A stretch of 44,553 nucleotides of DNA from a virus, in the IMG/VR virus record IMGVR_UViG_3300028800_000156, positions 1-44,553 of that record. One strand, given 5' to 3'. Positions 30,401 to 37,825 of this stretch are shown here, piece by piece; within the stretch, counting starts at the first letter, position 1; each line of letters opens with the position of its first letter. A model generated the notes under the pieces. It saw only the letters and a list, made by a program, of their open reading frames with translations, ran no database searches and was not told the DNA's origin. The translations under genes were made by a program, and so were the position numbers.

Positions 30401-31888
30401 ACCCTGGAGCTGCCTGAGACCTGGGACAGGCTAGGTACCTACCGGGACCTCTCCGAACAGCTGGACTTCCGCCCCCACGTCCAGGCCACGGCGAACGTCA
30501 CGGCCAACGTCGCCCTCTCGACCCTGAACCCTCCGGCTACCTCCTACGCCACCCGCTTCGGCAACACGGCGAACCCCGCGAACAAGGCCTACTTCCCGGA
30601 CCCCGACACCCTGGCGCAGGCCGACGTGTCCTACTACCTCCCCAGGATCGACAGGGTCGTCGTCGACTCCACCTCGGCCATCAGGGCCGTCCCAGGACTG
30701 CCTGCACAGGTACCGTCGGCTCCTCCCCAGCCTTCCGACTCCATGACCATCGCCCTCCTCAACGCCCCGGCCTTCCCCACGGTAGGGCAGAGGAAGGACC
30801 AGGAGTTCTCGGACCTCCTCGACAGGAAGGTAGCGTCCCAGGGCCGGATGACGACCCGTCGGGCCACGGACCACGCCGTCACGCTCTTCGCCGATCCGAC
30901 CTCAGGCCCTGGGGGATCCCAGCCGTCGGGATACACGATGGCGCAGATCGGCACGCTGGAGCGCCGGATCGCCGCCCTCGAGTACTATCAGTCCCTGTCA
31001 GGCCTCGAGAGCCAGGTCCAGGCACAGCAGATCCCGTCGTCGGTCTACCCGGCGTCCCTCCGGTTCAAGTACGGCTTCCTCGCCGATTCCTTCCAGGACA
31101 ACTCCCTCACCGACACCCAGAGCCCGGAGTACACCGCCGGGTTCCAGGACGGGTGGGTCGTGCCTCGCCTGGACCTGGAGAACTACGGCGGTGAGTTCAA
31201 CGTCGCCAACGCCTCGACGCAGGCCCTCGTCACCGGCCGCCTCGTCACCCTCCCGTACGTCGAGAAGGTGCTGGTCTCGCAGGGCGCGGCCACCGCCGGG
31301 AAGGCCGCCAACACCCAGGCCAACACGACCCAGGCCAACACCGTCTCGCACCCCGTCGCCGTCGACTACTCCGGCGTCATGATGCCGACCAACAGGGTCC
31401 TGGTCGTCTCAAGGATCGTGGGGGATCCCAACACGTATACGAAAGGGAACCCCAGCTCAGCTCCGGCCAAGAACAAGGTCTCGGTCACCGGCGACGAGAT
31501 GTCGGTGGCCGACCAAGCCATCACCATCTCCTGTAGGGGACTGAAGCCAAACACGAAGCACGTCTTCAGCTTCGGCGGCCAGGACAGGTCGTCCTCGGTC
31601 GTCGTCCCTGGAGGAGCCATGGGAGGTTCGATAATTACTGACGGCTCAGGGAAGTGCACGTTCACGTACTACTATGGATCAGGCATCGTCGACAGGTCAA
31701 CCGACTTCCAACAGTCCCAGTCAACTCTGAACAACGTCGTCGGCAACATGAAGGCCAGCCTCGTCTCTGCGGATGGCACCAGCCATGCGTCCTGCTCCCT
31801 CGGGGTCGTCTCTGGGTCGGTGTCGCTCCCGAACGTCGGCCTGAACGTCGTCAACCTTCATATCGTCAATCAATCCAGGACACTCTGA
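27440..31888 (+). CDS. very large DUF4815-type tail/baseplate protein
   Basis: 1482 residues from the ATG at 27440; the open frame begins upstream, but the late promoter and the conserved N-terminus set this start. It opens D-L-S-V-P-P-Y-N-D-S-F-D-P-D-K-N-Y-V-R-V-L-F-K-P, then Q-V-Q-E-L-N-G-L-Q-S-M-L-Q-N-Q-V-E-K-F-G-D. That is the diagnostic start of DUF4815, found in long tail proteins of marine T4-like phages. The rest is beta-rich and Ser/Thr/Asn-rich, with a helical linker near 1180 (M-A-Q-I-G-T-L-E-R-R-I-A-A-L-E-Y-Y) and a final immunoglobulin-like domain. It likely takes the place of T4 gp9/gp10 at the baseplate rim as fibre-attachment protein. Confidence 0.78.
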   Translation: MQDTDLSVPPYNDSFDPDKNYVRVLFKPSVSTQVQELNGLQSMLQNQVEKFGDVVLQRGTVVEGCSFVYYPRYSYAKILDLQDDGEPVVMANYTGLFTRNSQNLVATVLSTSTGFESQDPDLNTLHLRYLNSGLDGNTSAYSSADVLTVYDSDQSVWAVDVPVGGVGSGFSNTDPLTFLPAIAVSVTSSNTFSNGELVTQETTLARAQVVQVNSTAVANTLVLKLRPLAVDLQNTSLTSAAWTFSANLSITSNTTGSVAVVTEVYGSGGAGQVVTDGTGRIQETVVTDRGTGFIVPPTAVVKSASATADVSTENLLAARNYLCQLTVASVANSTGDGYAFGVSSGTAYLKGFFLHVDAQVVVVSKYSTDPDGLVVGFDSTETIVTASVDPTLLDNVTGTTNSQAPGADRLQVTPTLKVLSASDAAANSDFLPLTAFSNGQPYLQNQETLFSTVGEEMARRTDDTSGDFVLDPFLVATQTTPGNNESQTFLVTVDPGYAYISGQRVRTYDNFQVEVPQATTTLSVPATRIGVQFGNYVDVREYGGAFLHTTGDAVSVRDAAASFLSNTSNAGLAPTGAGSEIGKARVRSVKHLSGTPGTPDAVMRVYLFDVQMDPGKNFRDARSLFYSGAAATGVADLVQTYDATTNTSISRISNTAGSRMVFPVGPSATADASNVTFQYRNLRTDLTCNTSGSVSVQLTGAETHPYAFGSALTSEQERDLVLVPLANGQASSNLSGSLGISSTGNTVTGTSGDFLTTRRAGDYLMVWSNTTVQDVRRVVGVGSGSSLTVDRPFTVSNTSANGVQFFPAYVPVSIWDDPDRSANVDVTGQLLTVDIGTSLSANVACALTHSVLVSSQSPVTKTSNRSALVRIQTSNNAGGTTGPWCVGLPDAFRMVSVHMSSNAATVNLASQDVTNSFYVDHNQNPDYLDLGYLYLKPRTGVTVDANTALLVELDVFTVSANGAATVTSYPIDDSQDYDALRSGTSVATLELPETWDRLGTYRDLSEQLDFRPHVQATANVTANVALSTLNPPATSYATRFGNTANPANKAYFPDPDTLAQADVSYYLPRIDRVVVDSTSAIRAVPGLPAQVPSAPPQPSDSMTIALLNAPAFPTVGQRKDQEFSDLLDRKVASQGRMTTRRATDHAVTLFADPTSGPGGSQPSGYTMAQIGTLERRIAALEYYQSLSGLESQVQAQQIPSSVYPASLRFKYGFLADSFQDNSLTDTQSPEYTAGFQDGWVVPRLDLENYGGEFNVANASTQALVTGRLVTLPYVEKVLVSQGAATAGKAANTQANTTQANTVSHPVAVDYSGVMMPTNRVLVVSRIVGDPNTYTKGNPSSAPAKNKVSVTGDEMSVADQAITISCRGLKPNTKHVFSFGGQDRSSSVVVPGGAMGGSIITDGSGKCTFTYYYGSGIVDRSTDFQQSQSTLNNVVGNMKASLVSADGTSHASCSLGVVSGSVSLPNVGLNVVNLHIVNQSRTL

Positions 31889-31891
31889 CCG

Positions 31892-33946
31892 ATGAGCTTC
31901 AAGACAGCACAGACGTTCTACGTCGATCCGGCCGCTGTGGCCAACACGCCGCAGTGCTTCCTGACGTCGGTGTCCCTGTCCTTCCAGGCCGTCCCGAAGG
32001 CGAAGGGGAACGCCTCGGGGATCAGGAACCCGGGAGTGACCGTCGCCATCTGCCCCACGGTCGGAGGGGTCCCGGACCCGACCCAGGCCATCGCCCTGTC
32101 CCAGACTTCACTGGACCTGCCAGACATCCCAGCGGACGCGAACCTGGCGAGCCAGTCCACGAAGTTCACCTTTCCACAGCCCGTGCCGGTCAGGTCCGGT
32201 ACCTCCTACGCCATCCTGGTGGCTCCGGAGGATCCCGGGTTCGTCCTCTGGACAGCCAAGGCCGGGGAGAACTACGTCGGCAGCACCGCCGCGTTCTCCG
32301 GTCCTTCGGGGTTCCAGGGCAGCCTCTTCGACGCCTCTTCCGACGGGACCTGGAAGCCCGTCTCGGGGTCGTCACTCAAGTTCTCCGTCGGGATCGCGTC
32401 GTTCACCGCCAACACCTTCTCCTTCGAGATGACTCCCCGCGCCCATGAGTTCCTCACCGTCCAGTCCCAGACAGGTCCCTTCACGGGGGGTGAGTTCGTC
32501 TTCGCCCAGTCGGCCAACGTCCCAGGGACGGTCTCCCTGACTAAGGACTCCACGTCCGTGATCGGAACGGGTACGGACTTCACAGCCAGGTACCAGGCTG
32601 GCGCCGGAGCCGCCTTCGCCGTGAACTCCACGGTCTACCACGTGACCACGGTCGCCTCGGTGTCGAACGACACCGTCATGGTGCTGGAAGACCCTTCCCC
32701 TGCCACCAACACCGCCTCCCTCGCCTACCGCACCCCAGTCGCCCACGTCTTCTCCCAGGACGTACCGAAGGGGAAGCTCCGTCTCGTCGACTCCACGGCG
32801 AACTCCACTGTCCGCTTCCAGGCAGGTCAGACCCTGCAGGGATCCATCTCGGCGCAGACCTGCGTGGTCACGTCCGTCGACGCCGTGCCGGTCACGTCCC
32901 TCGACCCGAACCTCCTGACCTACGTCCCGTCCACCGGCGTCATGGACCTGACCTACGCCTTCGCCGAGGTTTCTGGGAACACCTACGCCATGGCGTCGGA
33001 GCTCCCCCTCCAGAACGACACGGAGGTCGTTCCGACCTACGACGCCCTCATCCTCTCCAGGTCCCTGGAGGCGATCAACGCCAACGGGATGCACGGAGGT
33101 GTGAAGAGCGCCTACCTGAAGGCCGTCGCCTCCGTCAACCGCCAGAACGGTCAGGTGTACGACAGCCCCTATGTCTGGGACGAGAAGATCGACCTCTTCG
33201 CCGGTTCCTGGTCGGTGAACGACGACGACACCGGTGAGACCGGACCCCAGGGTTCAGCCCTGGCCAGGCACGTCACCGTCCCCCTCACCTTCGCCGCCGG
33301 AGCCCAGGCCGAGGACCTGATCGTCTACTCCACGGCCTACAGGCCGGCGACCACCTCTGTCGAGGCCTACGCCCGCATCCACAACTCCCGTGACCCCTTC
33401 TCGCTCGACGACAAGGCCTGGACCAAGCTCGTTGCGGTCGACGACACCGACCAGCAGTACAGCCAGTCCTCGGATTCCACCGTGGAGTTCCAGTGGGAGA
33501 TCCCATCCGCCACCGACCTGGTGGCCGCCACGACGGCGAACGGCGTGGTCACCGTGTCCTCCGGGAACTCCGTCCTGGTCGGTTTCGGCAGCTCCTTCAC
33601 CTCGGACCTGTCCGTCGGATCCCTAGTCAGGGTGAGGAACCCCATATTCCCTGCGGACTGCTTCGTCTGCTCCGTCCTCTCCGTGGCAAACGACGACCAC
33701 TGCACGGTCGACTTCGCCACGTCGAACTCCTCAGTCCTGGGCTCCGGCTTCCTGGTCGACGTCCTGGCTGAACCGCTCGGCGCCTTCCTGAACCCCCAGA
33801 ACAACGGCGTGGTCAGGTACTACGACGAGGACGGGACTCCGTACGACGCCTACGACTCCACGCAGGTCAAGGTCCTGCTCCTCTCCGAGTCGGTCAGGGT
33901 GGTTCCGAAACTCAAGGACCTAAGGGCAGTAGGATGTTCAGCCTAG
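31892..33946 (+). CDS. tail structural protein
   Basis: 684 residues, starting three bases after the DUF4815 stop. The N-terminal 170 residues (A-Q-T-F-Y-V-D ... F-L-T-S-V-S-L-S-F-Q-A-V-P ... N-P-G-V-T-V-A-I-C-P) form a jelly-roll-like domain. It resembles ones that follow DUF4815 proteins in marine T4-like phages and is also found in long tail fibres. The rest is beta-rich, with I-G-T-G-T-D-F-T-A-R-Y-Q-A-G-like segments (also G-F-G-S-S-F-T-S-D-L-S-V-G). It probably forms part of the baseplate rim or proximal fibre. Exact function not known. Confidence 0.7.
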   Translation: MSFKTAQTFYVDPAAVANTPQCFLTSVSLSFQAVPKAKGNASGIRNPGVTVAICPTVGGVPDPTQAIALSQTSLDLPDIPADANLASQSTKFTFPQPVPVRSGTSYAILVAPEDPGFVLWTAKAGENYVGSTAAFSGPSGFQGSLFDASSDGTWKPVSGSSLKFSVGIASFTANTFSFEMTPRAHEFLTVQSQTGPFTGGEFVFAQSANVPGTVSLTKDSTSVIGTGTDFTARYQAGAGAAFAVNSTVYHVTTVASVSNDTVMVLEDPSPATNTASLAYRTPVAHVFSQDVPKGKLRLVDSTANSTVRFQAGQTLQGSISAQTCVVTSVDAVPVTSLDPNLLTYVPSTGVMDLTYAFAEVSGNTYAMASELPLQNDTEVVPTYDALILSRSLEAINANGMHGGVKSAYLKAVASVNRQNGQVYDSPYVWDEKIDLFAGSWSVNDDDTGETGPQGSALARHVTVPLTFAAGAQAEDLIVYSTAYRPATTSVEAYARIHNSRDPFSLDDKAWTKLVAVDDTDQQYSQSSDSTVEFQWEIPSATDLVAATTANGVVTVSSGNSVLVGFGSSFTSDLSVGSLVRVRNPIFPADCFVCSVLSVANDDHCTVDFATSNSSVLGSGFLVDVLAEPLGAFLNPQNNGVVRYYDEDGTPYDAYDSTQVKVLLLSESVRVVPKLKDLRAVGCSA

Positions 33947-33980
33947 AATTCGGAAGAAAACTGTCGGTAGGGGTGAGCGC

Positions 33981-34172
33981 GTGATCCACCAGGGAAAGAA
34001 GGTCCTGAAGAACTACGGGAAAGGGACCGTCGTGGCAGACCCGAACGACGCGGCGACGTTCACCCTCGAGAGGGACAAGCTCGTTCGCATGAAGAGGCTT
34101 GAGGAGAGGCTGGAGAAGGTGGAAGGCCTCGTCTCAGACCTCCTCCTCAGAGTGAAAGGTGGTGCTTCGTGA
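33981..34172 (+). CDS. small coiled-coil protein
   Basis: 63 residues with a GTG start after GGGGTGAGCGC. It is basic at the N-terminus. Residues 28-58 are a clear heptad helix (L-E-R-D-K-L-V-R-M-K-R-L-E-E-R-L-E-K-V-E). Its end overlaps the next gene as GTGA. Given its place within the tail operon, it is likely a small trimeric connector or a capping helix, which is an inference. Confidence 0.62.
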   Translation: MIHQGKKVLKNYGKGTVVADPNDAATFTLERDKLVRMKRLEERLEKVEGLVSDLLLRVKGGAS

Positions 34173-34738
34173 TACCTGTATCCAACATAGTCCTGGGGAC
34201 CTACACGTTCGAGGGCGTCTTCGACAAGATCGACGAGCTGGCTGACATCGTCAGCCTCTACGCCCTCACCGCCAACGACAGCCTCGGGCTCAACGAGGGC
34301 AACGCCTACCTGGACGGGAACTTCTCGAGCGAGGGGCTCTACGCCAACGTGGTCGTGAGGGGAGGCAACAACTCCGTCTCCAAGGCCCTGCCCATCGGGT
34401 CGGACGGGTTCACGACCGGGTACTCCGGCGTCCTCTCTGCCCAGACATCCACCACGGCCAACACCGCAGGCCAGACGATAGACTCGTTCCCGATGGCGTC
34501 GTACAGGGGAGCTGAGTACCTCGTCCAGGCCGTGTCGTCCGTCGGCGTCCAGCTCTCCAAGATCCTCGTGACCCACGACGGGAACAACGCCTTCTCGACC
34601 GAGTTCGGAACTCTCACCTCGAACGGGTCTCTCGGCACCTTCGGGGTGTCGACCAACTCCACCGCCGTCGCCCTCGTCTTCAATCCGGTGAACCCGACCA
34701 ACGTGGTCAGGTTCCACAGGACAGGGATCCAGCCCTGA
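34169..34738 (+). CDS. tail structural protein
   Basis: 189 residues, GTG start in GTGA coupling. The second half reads Y-L-V-Q-A-V-S-S-V-G-V-Q-L-S-K-I-L-V-T-H-D-G, then N-A-F-S-T-E-F-G-T-L-T-S-N-G-S-L-G-T-F and V-V-R-F-H-R-T-G-I. This pattern recurs, from memory, in fibre or baseplate proteins of several large phages as a C-terminal beta-sandwich. The first half has a hydrophobic start (I-V-L-G-T-Y-T-F) and D-S-L-G-L-N-E-G-N-A-Y-L-D. Function within the virion unknown. Confidence 0.65.
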   Translation: MIPVSNIVLGTYTFEGVFDKIDELADIVSLYALTANDSLGLNEGNAYLDGNFSSEGLYANVVVRGGNNSVSKALPIGSDGFTTGYSGVLSAQTSTTANTAGQTIDSFPMASYRGAEYLVQAVSSVGVQLSKILVTHDGNNAFSTEFGTLTSNGSLGTFGVSTNSTAVALVFNPVNPTNVVRFHRTGIQP

Positions 34739-35118
34739 TGGCCGCCAGAGCTGACCTCGTCGTGGAGCAGGGAGCCGACTTCGCCTTCCAGATCCAGGTC
34801 CTGGAGGCGAACGGCGCCGTCGCCGACGTCTCAGGATGTACCCTGACGGCGCACGTCACCGCCTATCCCGGAGCCAACGCCTTCACGGAGATGGACGTCT
34901 CGTCCGGAGCGAACGGCGTCTACTCGCTCTCGATGGACGCCGCGACGACCCTGGCGCTCGGGATCGACAGGGGGGTCTGGGACGCCGTGCAGGTGGACGG
35001 CAGCAACAACACGGTCAGGATCGCCGAGGGCAGGGTCACGGTCATGCCGGCGGCATCCCTCCCGTATCAGCAGAACGAACCCGACGCCAACACCAGCTCA
35101 GGCGGCGTCGCGTCGTAG
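34738..35118 (+). CDS. beta-sandwich tail accessory protein
   Basis: 126 residues coupled to the previous stop (TGATG). It opens A-A-R-A-D-L-V-V-E-Q-G-A-D-F-A-F-Q-I-Q-V and D-V-S-G-C-T-L-T-A-H-V. This is the widespread short phage domain (Q-G-A-x-F ... D-L-T-G-x-T) seen in front of fibres or in BppU-like baseplate proteins. It ends with a disordered, Asn/Ser-rich tail. It is the last gene before the hairpin that closes the tail operon. Confidence 0.68.
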   Translation: MAARADLVVEQGADFAFQIQVLEANGAVADVSGCTLTAHVTAYPGANAFTEMDVSSGANGVYSLSMDAATTLALGIDRGVWDAVQVDGSNNTVRIAEGRVTVMPAASLPYQQNEPDANTSSGGVAS

Positions 35119-35151
35119 CCTATGTACTCTTTTCGGAAGAAGGTATAGGCT
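35117..35151 (+). terminator. terminator-like hairpin at the end of the tail operon
   Basis: AGCCTAT (35117-35123) pairs with ATAGGCT (35145-35151), and the interior (ACTCTTTTC against GAAGAAGGT) can extend the stem partly. The stem begins inside the stop codon of the last tail gene. There is no U run after it, so it may stop RNA processing or pausing rather than be a standard intrinsic terminator. Confidence 0.4.
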
Positions 35152-35182
35152 GGGTCCATCGATGATTCGCGGAGACAGACCC

Positions 35183-35344
35183 ATGACGAAGGCTGACCTA
35201 CTGAAGGCTCTGGCACGCTGCCCTGACGACGCCGTCATCATGATCGGCGTCCGTAACGAATACCACGAGGCCGAGGGGTTCGTCGTCGGCGACGGAGACT
35301 TTATGATCGCCGACACCGAGAGCTTGAGGGAGACGGGCTCGTAA
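35183..35344 (+). CDS. small hypothetical protein
   Basis: 53 residues from the ATG at 35183, preceded by GGAGACAGACCC; an in-frame ATG at 35162 has no ribosome site. It starts with a helix (T-K-A-D-L-L-K-A-L-A-R-C-P-D-D-A-V-I-M-I) of a type common in short phage proteins, followed by strands with E-G-F-V-V-G-D-G-D. Its stop lies two bases from the stop of the convergent gene 35347-35559. Unknown function. Confidence 0.55.
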   Translation: MTKADLLKALARCPDDAVIMIGVRNEYHEAEGFVVGDGDFMIADTESLRETGS

Positions 35345-35346
35345 CC

Positions 35347-35559
35347 CTACGTCAGGTCGTCCAGTTCCACCAGTACCGCGTACATCTCCCGGACTTCTCG
35401 GATCCTCCTGTTGAAGAGCCTCCGTCTCCGCTTCCGCCTGTTCATGCGGTAGGAGAACCCGTTGTCGACGTCAGCGATCATCCCGGTCATCACGTCCTTT
35501 GTCAGGGTCAGGAGTACCGCAGCCGAGAGGTTCTGCTCAGCGGTGAACGGATGTCTCAC
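35347..35559 (-). CDS. small basic hypothetical protein
   Basis: 70 residues, GTG start with GGAG nearby, overlapping the end of the upstream gene by 23 bases. The middle is strongly basic (M-N-R-R-K-R-R-R-R-L-F-N-R-R-I-R), which suggests nucleic acid binding. The ends are ordinary helix (Q-N-L-S-A-A-V-L-L-T-L-T-K-D-V-M). It is the last gene of the 35347-40854 block. No family recognised. Confidence 0.5.
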   Translation of the reverse strand: MRHPFTAEQNLSAAVLLTLTKDVMTGMIADVDNGFSYRMNRRKRRRRLFNRRIREVREMYAVLVELDDLT

Positions 35560-35761
35560 GACGTCTCCACTTCCAGTCAGCCCAGGTGATGAGGACGGCC
35601 AGGGGGACGTAGGACATGATGAGGCCTGTGTTGGCGTTCACCCAGGCCCTGTCTTCAGGCGTGCCGAACGCCGCGACGACGGTGTCGGCCACGAGGGCTA
35701 TCACCAGCGTCCACAGCGCCGTCTCCTTCAGGAACCGGATGAACTTCGACGTGGAGTTCAT
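35537..35761 (-). CDS. small membrane protein
   Basis: 74 residues from the ATG at 35761 (GGGGGTACCT precedes it). Two hydrophobic segments are visible, A-L-W-T-L-V-I-A-L-V-A-D-T-V-V-A-A-F and L-I-M-S-Y-V-P-L-A-V-L-I-T-W, ending in a basic tail W-K-W-R-R-R-E. It should be a two-span inner-membrane protein. This shape is typical of holins and of superinfection-exclusion proteins, but gene context gives no support for either. Confidence 0.55.
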   Translation of the reverse strand: MNSTSKFIRFLKETALWTLVIALVADTVVAAFGTPEDRAWVNANTGLIMSYVPLAVLITWADWKWRRRETSVHR

Positions 35762-35777
35762 AGGTACCCCCACGACG

Positions 35778-36131
35778 TTATCTTTCTGTTGCATCTTCCA
35801 CCTTCACGCTCCTCAGCACCTGCTGGAGTACGTCGAGCTTCTTCCCGACGAAGTACCCCGAACCATCGAGGTCCCCCGTCTCCACGTACCTGACCGCAGC
35901 TCCTATGGTCAGGGAGTGGTACGCCATCATCGTGTCCCCAGGAAGTACACCGTGGGCATAGGCCTCGTACATGCCCCTGATGCATCGGTAGGCCTTGGCC
36001 AGCTCCTGCCTCAGGGCGTCGTCGTCCGCCAGGAGGGATTCGACGTCCGCCCTGGCCTGCTCGTACGCATATCCGTCAGGACTACCGAGGGCTTCCTCGA
36101 TGGCCACCACGTCTCCAAGCTTCATCAGCAT
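35778..36131 (-). CDS. hypothetical protein
   Basis: 117 residues from the ATG at 36131 (CAGGG lies upstream); an ATG two codons later coincides with the upstream TGA and is equally possible. The protein is acidic and helical: V-V-A-I-E-E-A-L-G, A-D-V-E-S-L-L-A-D-D-D-A-L-R-Q-E-L-A-K-A-Y. Then come G-D-T-M-M-A-Y-H-S-L-T-I-G-A-A-V and a C-terminal helix. No family recognised. Confidence 0.58.
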   Translation of the reverse strand: MLMKLGDVVAIEEALGSPDGYAYEQARADVESLLADDDALRQELAKAYRCIRGMYEAYAHGVLPGDTMMAYHSLTIGAAVRYVETGDLDGSGYFVGKKLDVLQQVLRSVKVEDATER

Positions 36132-36607
36132 CTCGTCATCCCTGGCGTCTTCGCCTCTATCCTACGCGCCAGCTCCAGGAGCTCCTGTTCCGTCATGGTC
36201 GGCGAGCCGAAGGCGACGACGTGGTTGAGCTCGTGGACGAGACCCCTGTCGGATAGGAGTTCGTCCGGAACCGTGAAGCCGGAAGAGAGGGCGAAGTCGG
36301 CGAGCCAGCACCCGGCGTGCGCAGCCTCGACCCAGGCTCTCTTGGCTATGAGCAGCTCGTTCTGGTAGTCGTCGAAGCTGGTGTTCACCCTCTTCGAGCT
36401 CTCCCCCAGGGTGATGGCCTCGGCGATCCTCTCGGAGCAGAGCACGGCGCGCGCCGTGTTCCTGAGGTCGACGATCTTCTCCTTCTTCCCTCGCTTCTCG
36501 GCGAAGACTTCGGCTTCGCCAAGGTCCTTGGCGAAGATCGAGGAGCCGTACACGTGGTCTTGCTGTGCTTCGTCCGTGATCGTGTACAAGGTATGGAACT
36601 CAGGCAC
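36125..36607 (-). CDS. hypothetical protein with H-E-x-x-H motif
   Basis: 160 residues from the GTG at 36607, which follows AGGAGGGTGTA. Near the C-terminus it reads L-L-S-D-R-G-L-V-H-E-L-N-H-V-V-A-F-G, an H-E-x-x-H zinc-binding motif at 125-129 on a predicted helix. The stretch before it (E-A-A-H-A-G-C-W-L-A-D-F-A-L-S-S-G-F-T-V-P-D-E-L-L) I remember from a conserved phage family in which the H-E-L-x-H is kept. A zincin-like peptidase is possible, but the third ligand is not evident and the motif may be structural. Confidence 0.6.
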   Translation of the reverse strand: MPEFHTLYTITDEAQQDHVYGSSIFAKDLGEAEVFAEKRGKKEKIVDLRNTARAVLCSERIAEAITLGESSKRVNTSFDDYQNELLIAKRAWVEAAHAGCWLADFALSSGFTVPDELLSDRGLVHELNHVVAFGSPTMTEQELLELARRIEAKTPGMTRC

Positions 36608-36912
36608 TACACCCTCCTCTCGAAGAACCTGTTGGGATCCGCCTCTATGGCCTTTCCGATCTCCCGAAACGACGCCTTTCTCTGGTCGTTCATGTTCCAC
36701 ACGGCGGTCATACCGGAGAAGGAGAACCCGAGTTTTTTGCGCAGGGCGTTGTAGCTGACCCATTCGTCTGGTTTCTTCTCCACCATGAGGTATCCGAGGG
36801 AGAGGGCGCAGCATCCGTACTCCTTGGAGATCATGCCTCCTTTGGTCTGTTTCCGCCGTGCCGTCTTCAGTCGCCGTACGTACTCGGCCTGCTTCTTCCC
36901 GAGAGACTTCAT
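36607..36912 (-). CDS. hypothetical protein, paralogue of 40450-40854
   Basis: 101 residues from the ATG at 36912 in an ATGA overlap. The N-terminus is basic. The core has G-C-C-A-L-S-L-G-Y-L, and the end has V-W-N-M-N-D-Q-R-K-A-S-F-R-E-I-G-K-A-I-E-A-D-P. The same pattern (R-C-A-L-A-L-L ... I-W-H-M-N-D ... S-F-R-E-I-A-A-A-I-R-A-N-P) closes the gene at 40450, so the two are paralogues. The M-N-D ... F-x-x-I-A motif is seen in other short phage and plasmid proteins of unknown function. Confidence 0.6.
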   Translation of the reverse strand: MKSLGKKQAEYVRRLKTARRKQTKGGMISKEYGCCALSLGYLMVEKKPDEWVSYNALRKKLGFSFSGMTAVWNMNDQRKASFREIGKAIEADPNRFFERRV

Positions 36913-37139
36913 GTCTTCGGCTCCGCCGTGAAGAAGTTCATGGACTTCCCGTCGATAGGCCTGACGGTGTCCCACTGGAACCCCATCTGCTCGCCGAGTA
37001 GTTTCCACTCCCGGTTGGCTCGTTCCTGTGGGGAATCGGGGGCGACGCCACCGATCACCATGTACGGTACCGGCTGAGACGCCGACAGTAGGATGTCGAC
37101 TTGCTCCTGCGTCATCTCGTATTCCCTGCGTTCAGACAT
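36909..37139 (-). CDS. conserved hypothetical protein (S-P-Q-E ... F-F-T-A-E-P family)
   Basis: 76 residues from the ATG at 37139, eight bases inside the upstream gene, with GTGGAGA as ribosome site. It reads Y-E-M-T-Q-E-Q-V-D-I-L-L-S-A-S-Q-P-V-P-Y-M, then P-D-S-P-Q-E-R-A-N-R-E-W-K-L-L-G, and ends G-K-S-M-N-F-F-T-A-E-P. From memory this is a common small protein of phages and prophages of proteobacteria, annotated only as hypothetical. Confidence 0.65.
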   Translation of the reverse strand: MSERREYEMTQEQVDILLSASQPVPYMVIGGVAPDSPQERANREWKLLGEQMGFQWDTVRPIDGKSMNFFTAEPKT

Positions 37140-37560
37140 TCTCCACTTCCTTTCCGTGTGCATCGAACTTGTCCCAGTCAGCCTTGCGAGGGGACGTTCC
37201 GTCCCTCACCTGTCTCGTCAGGTCCTCGAGGACGGCGATCGCCCTCGGTGCCGGGTACCGCTCCGGCTTCGTGGCGTAGTCGACGGGCGTATAGAGCTGT
37301 GACAGCACGGCGATGCCGAGGCCGGAGATGGAGAAGTCCTTTCCCATCTCCTTCCTGAGGTCGAAGACGAAGCCCGCCACGCACATCGTCTCTGCGGTCA
37401 CCGGTACCTTCTTTCCCTTGATCGGCGGCAGTCGATAGTCTGGAGAGTCGGTGTCGTATCCCGAGCGCATGTTGAACCCCTCCTCCGTCTCGCCGGCGGC
37501 GACGTCCCTCAGCTTCTGCGTCAGGATCTCCAGCGACGGTACCAGTTTCTCACTCGTCAT
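37132..37560 (-). CDS. hypothetical protein
   Basis: 142 residues from the ATG at 37560; GGAG eight bases upstream supports this over a TTG two codons earlier. It starts T-S-E-K-L-V-P-S-L-E-I-L-T-Q-K-L-R and has D-S-P-D-Y-R-L-P-P-I-K-G-K-K. A long alpha-helical middle contains C-V-A-G-F-V-F-D-L-R-K-E-M-G, and it ends with charged residues. No family recognised. Confidence 0.58.
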   Translation of the reverse strand: MTSEKLVPSLEILTQKLRDVAAGETEEGFNMRSGYDTDSPDYRLPPIKGKKVPVTAETMCVAGFVFDLRKEMGKDFSISGLGIAVLSQLYTPVDYATKPERYPAPRAIAVLEDLTRQVRDGTSPRKADWDKFDAHGKEVENV

Positions 37561-37825
37561 ATCCAAGTCTCCAGTTGAGTCCCGCCGCGGCTTCCTCCGC
37601 GAACATCACGGCTTCCTTCAGGTCGAGGAAGGCGTCAGACGCCACCCTCATGACGACCTGGCTGTCGACCCCAGGACGCGGGTCGATCCGCACGACTGGG
37701 ACGTAGAACCTGCCGTCGTCACGACGGACGGCTTCGCCGACCCTGTATCCCTGCTTGAGGGGCATCGGCTTCCGTGGCTTCACCACGGATTGCCTGAACC
37801 TCGTACCATTCCTGCCTCGCCTCAT
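37550..37825 (-). CDS. small basic hypothetical protein
   Basis: 91 residues from the ATG at 37825 with a GAGGAGCC ribosome site in an ATGA overlap. The first 30 residues are basic (R-R-G-R-N-G-T-R-F-R-Q, P-R-K-P-M-P-L-K-Q). Then come strands and a helix (F-L-D-L-K-E-A-V-M-F-A-E-E-A-A-A). The second half resembles a short RNA-binding-like alpha/beta unit, but no family is named. Confidence 0.57.
   Translation of the reverse strand: MRRGRNGTRFRQSVVKPRKPMPLKQGYRVGEAVRRDDGRFYVPVVRIDPRPGVDSQVVMRVASDAFLDLKEAVMFAEEAAAGLNWRLGYDE

Noticed and set aside
36898-36912. M-K-S-L start of the 36607-36912 gene as a sixth capsid-targeting tag
   Set aside because: It continues G-K-K-Q-A-E-Y with no F at position 7 and no (I/L)-x-E site, so it does not match the tag.
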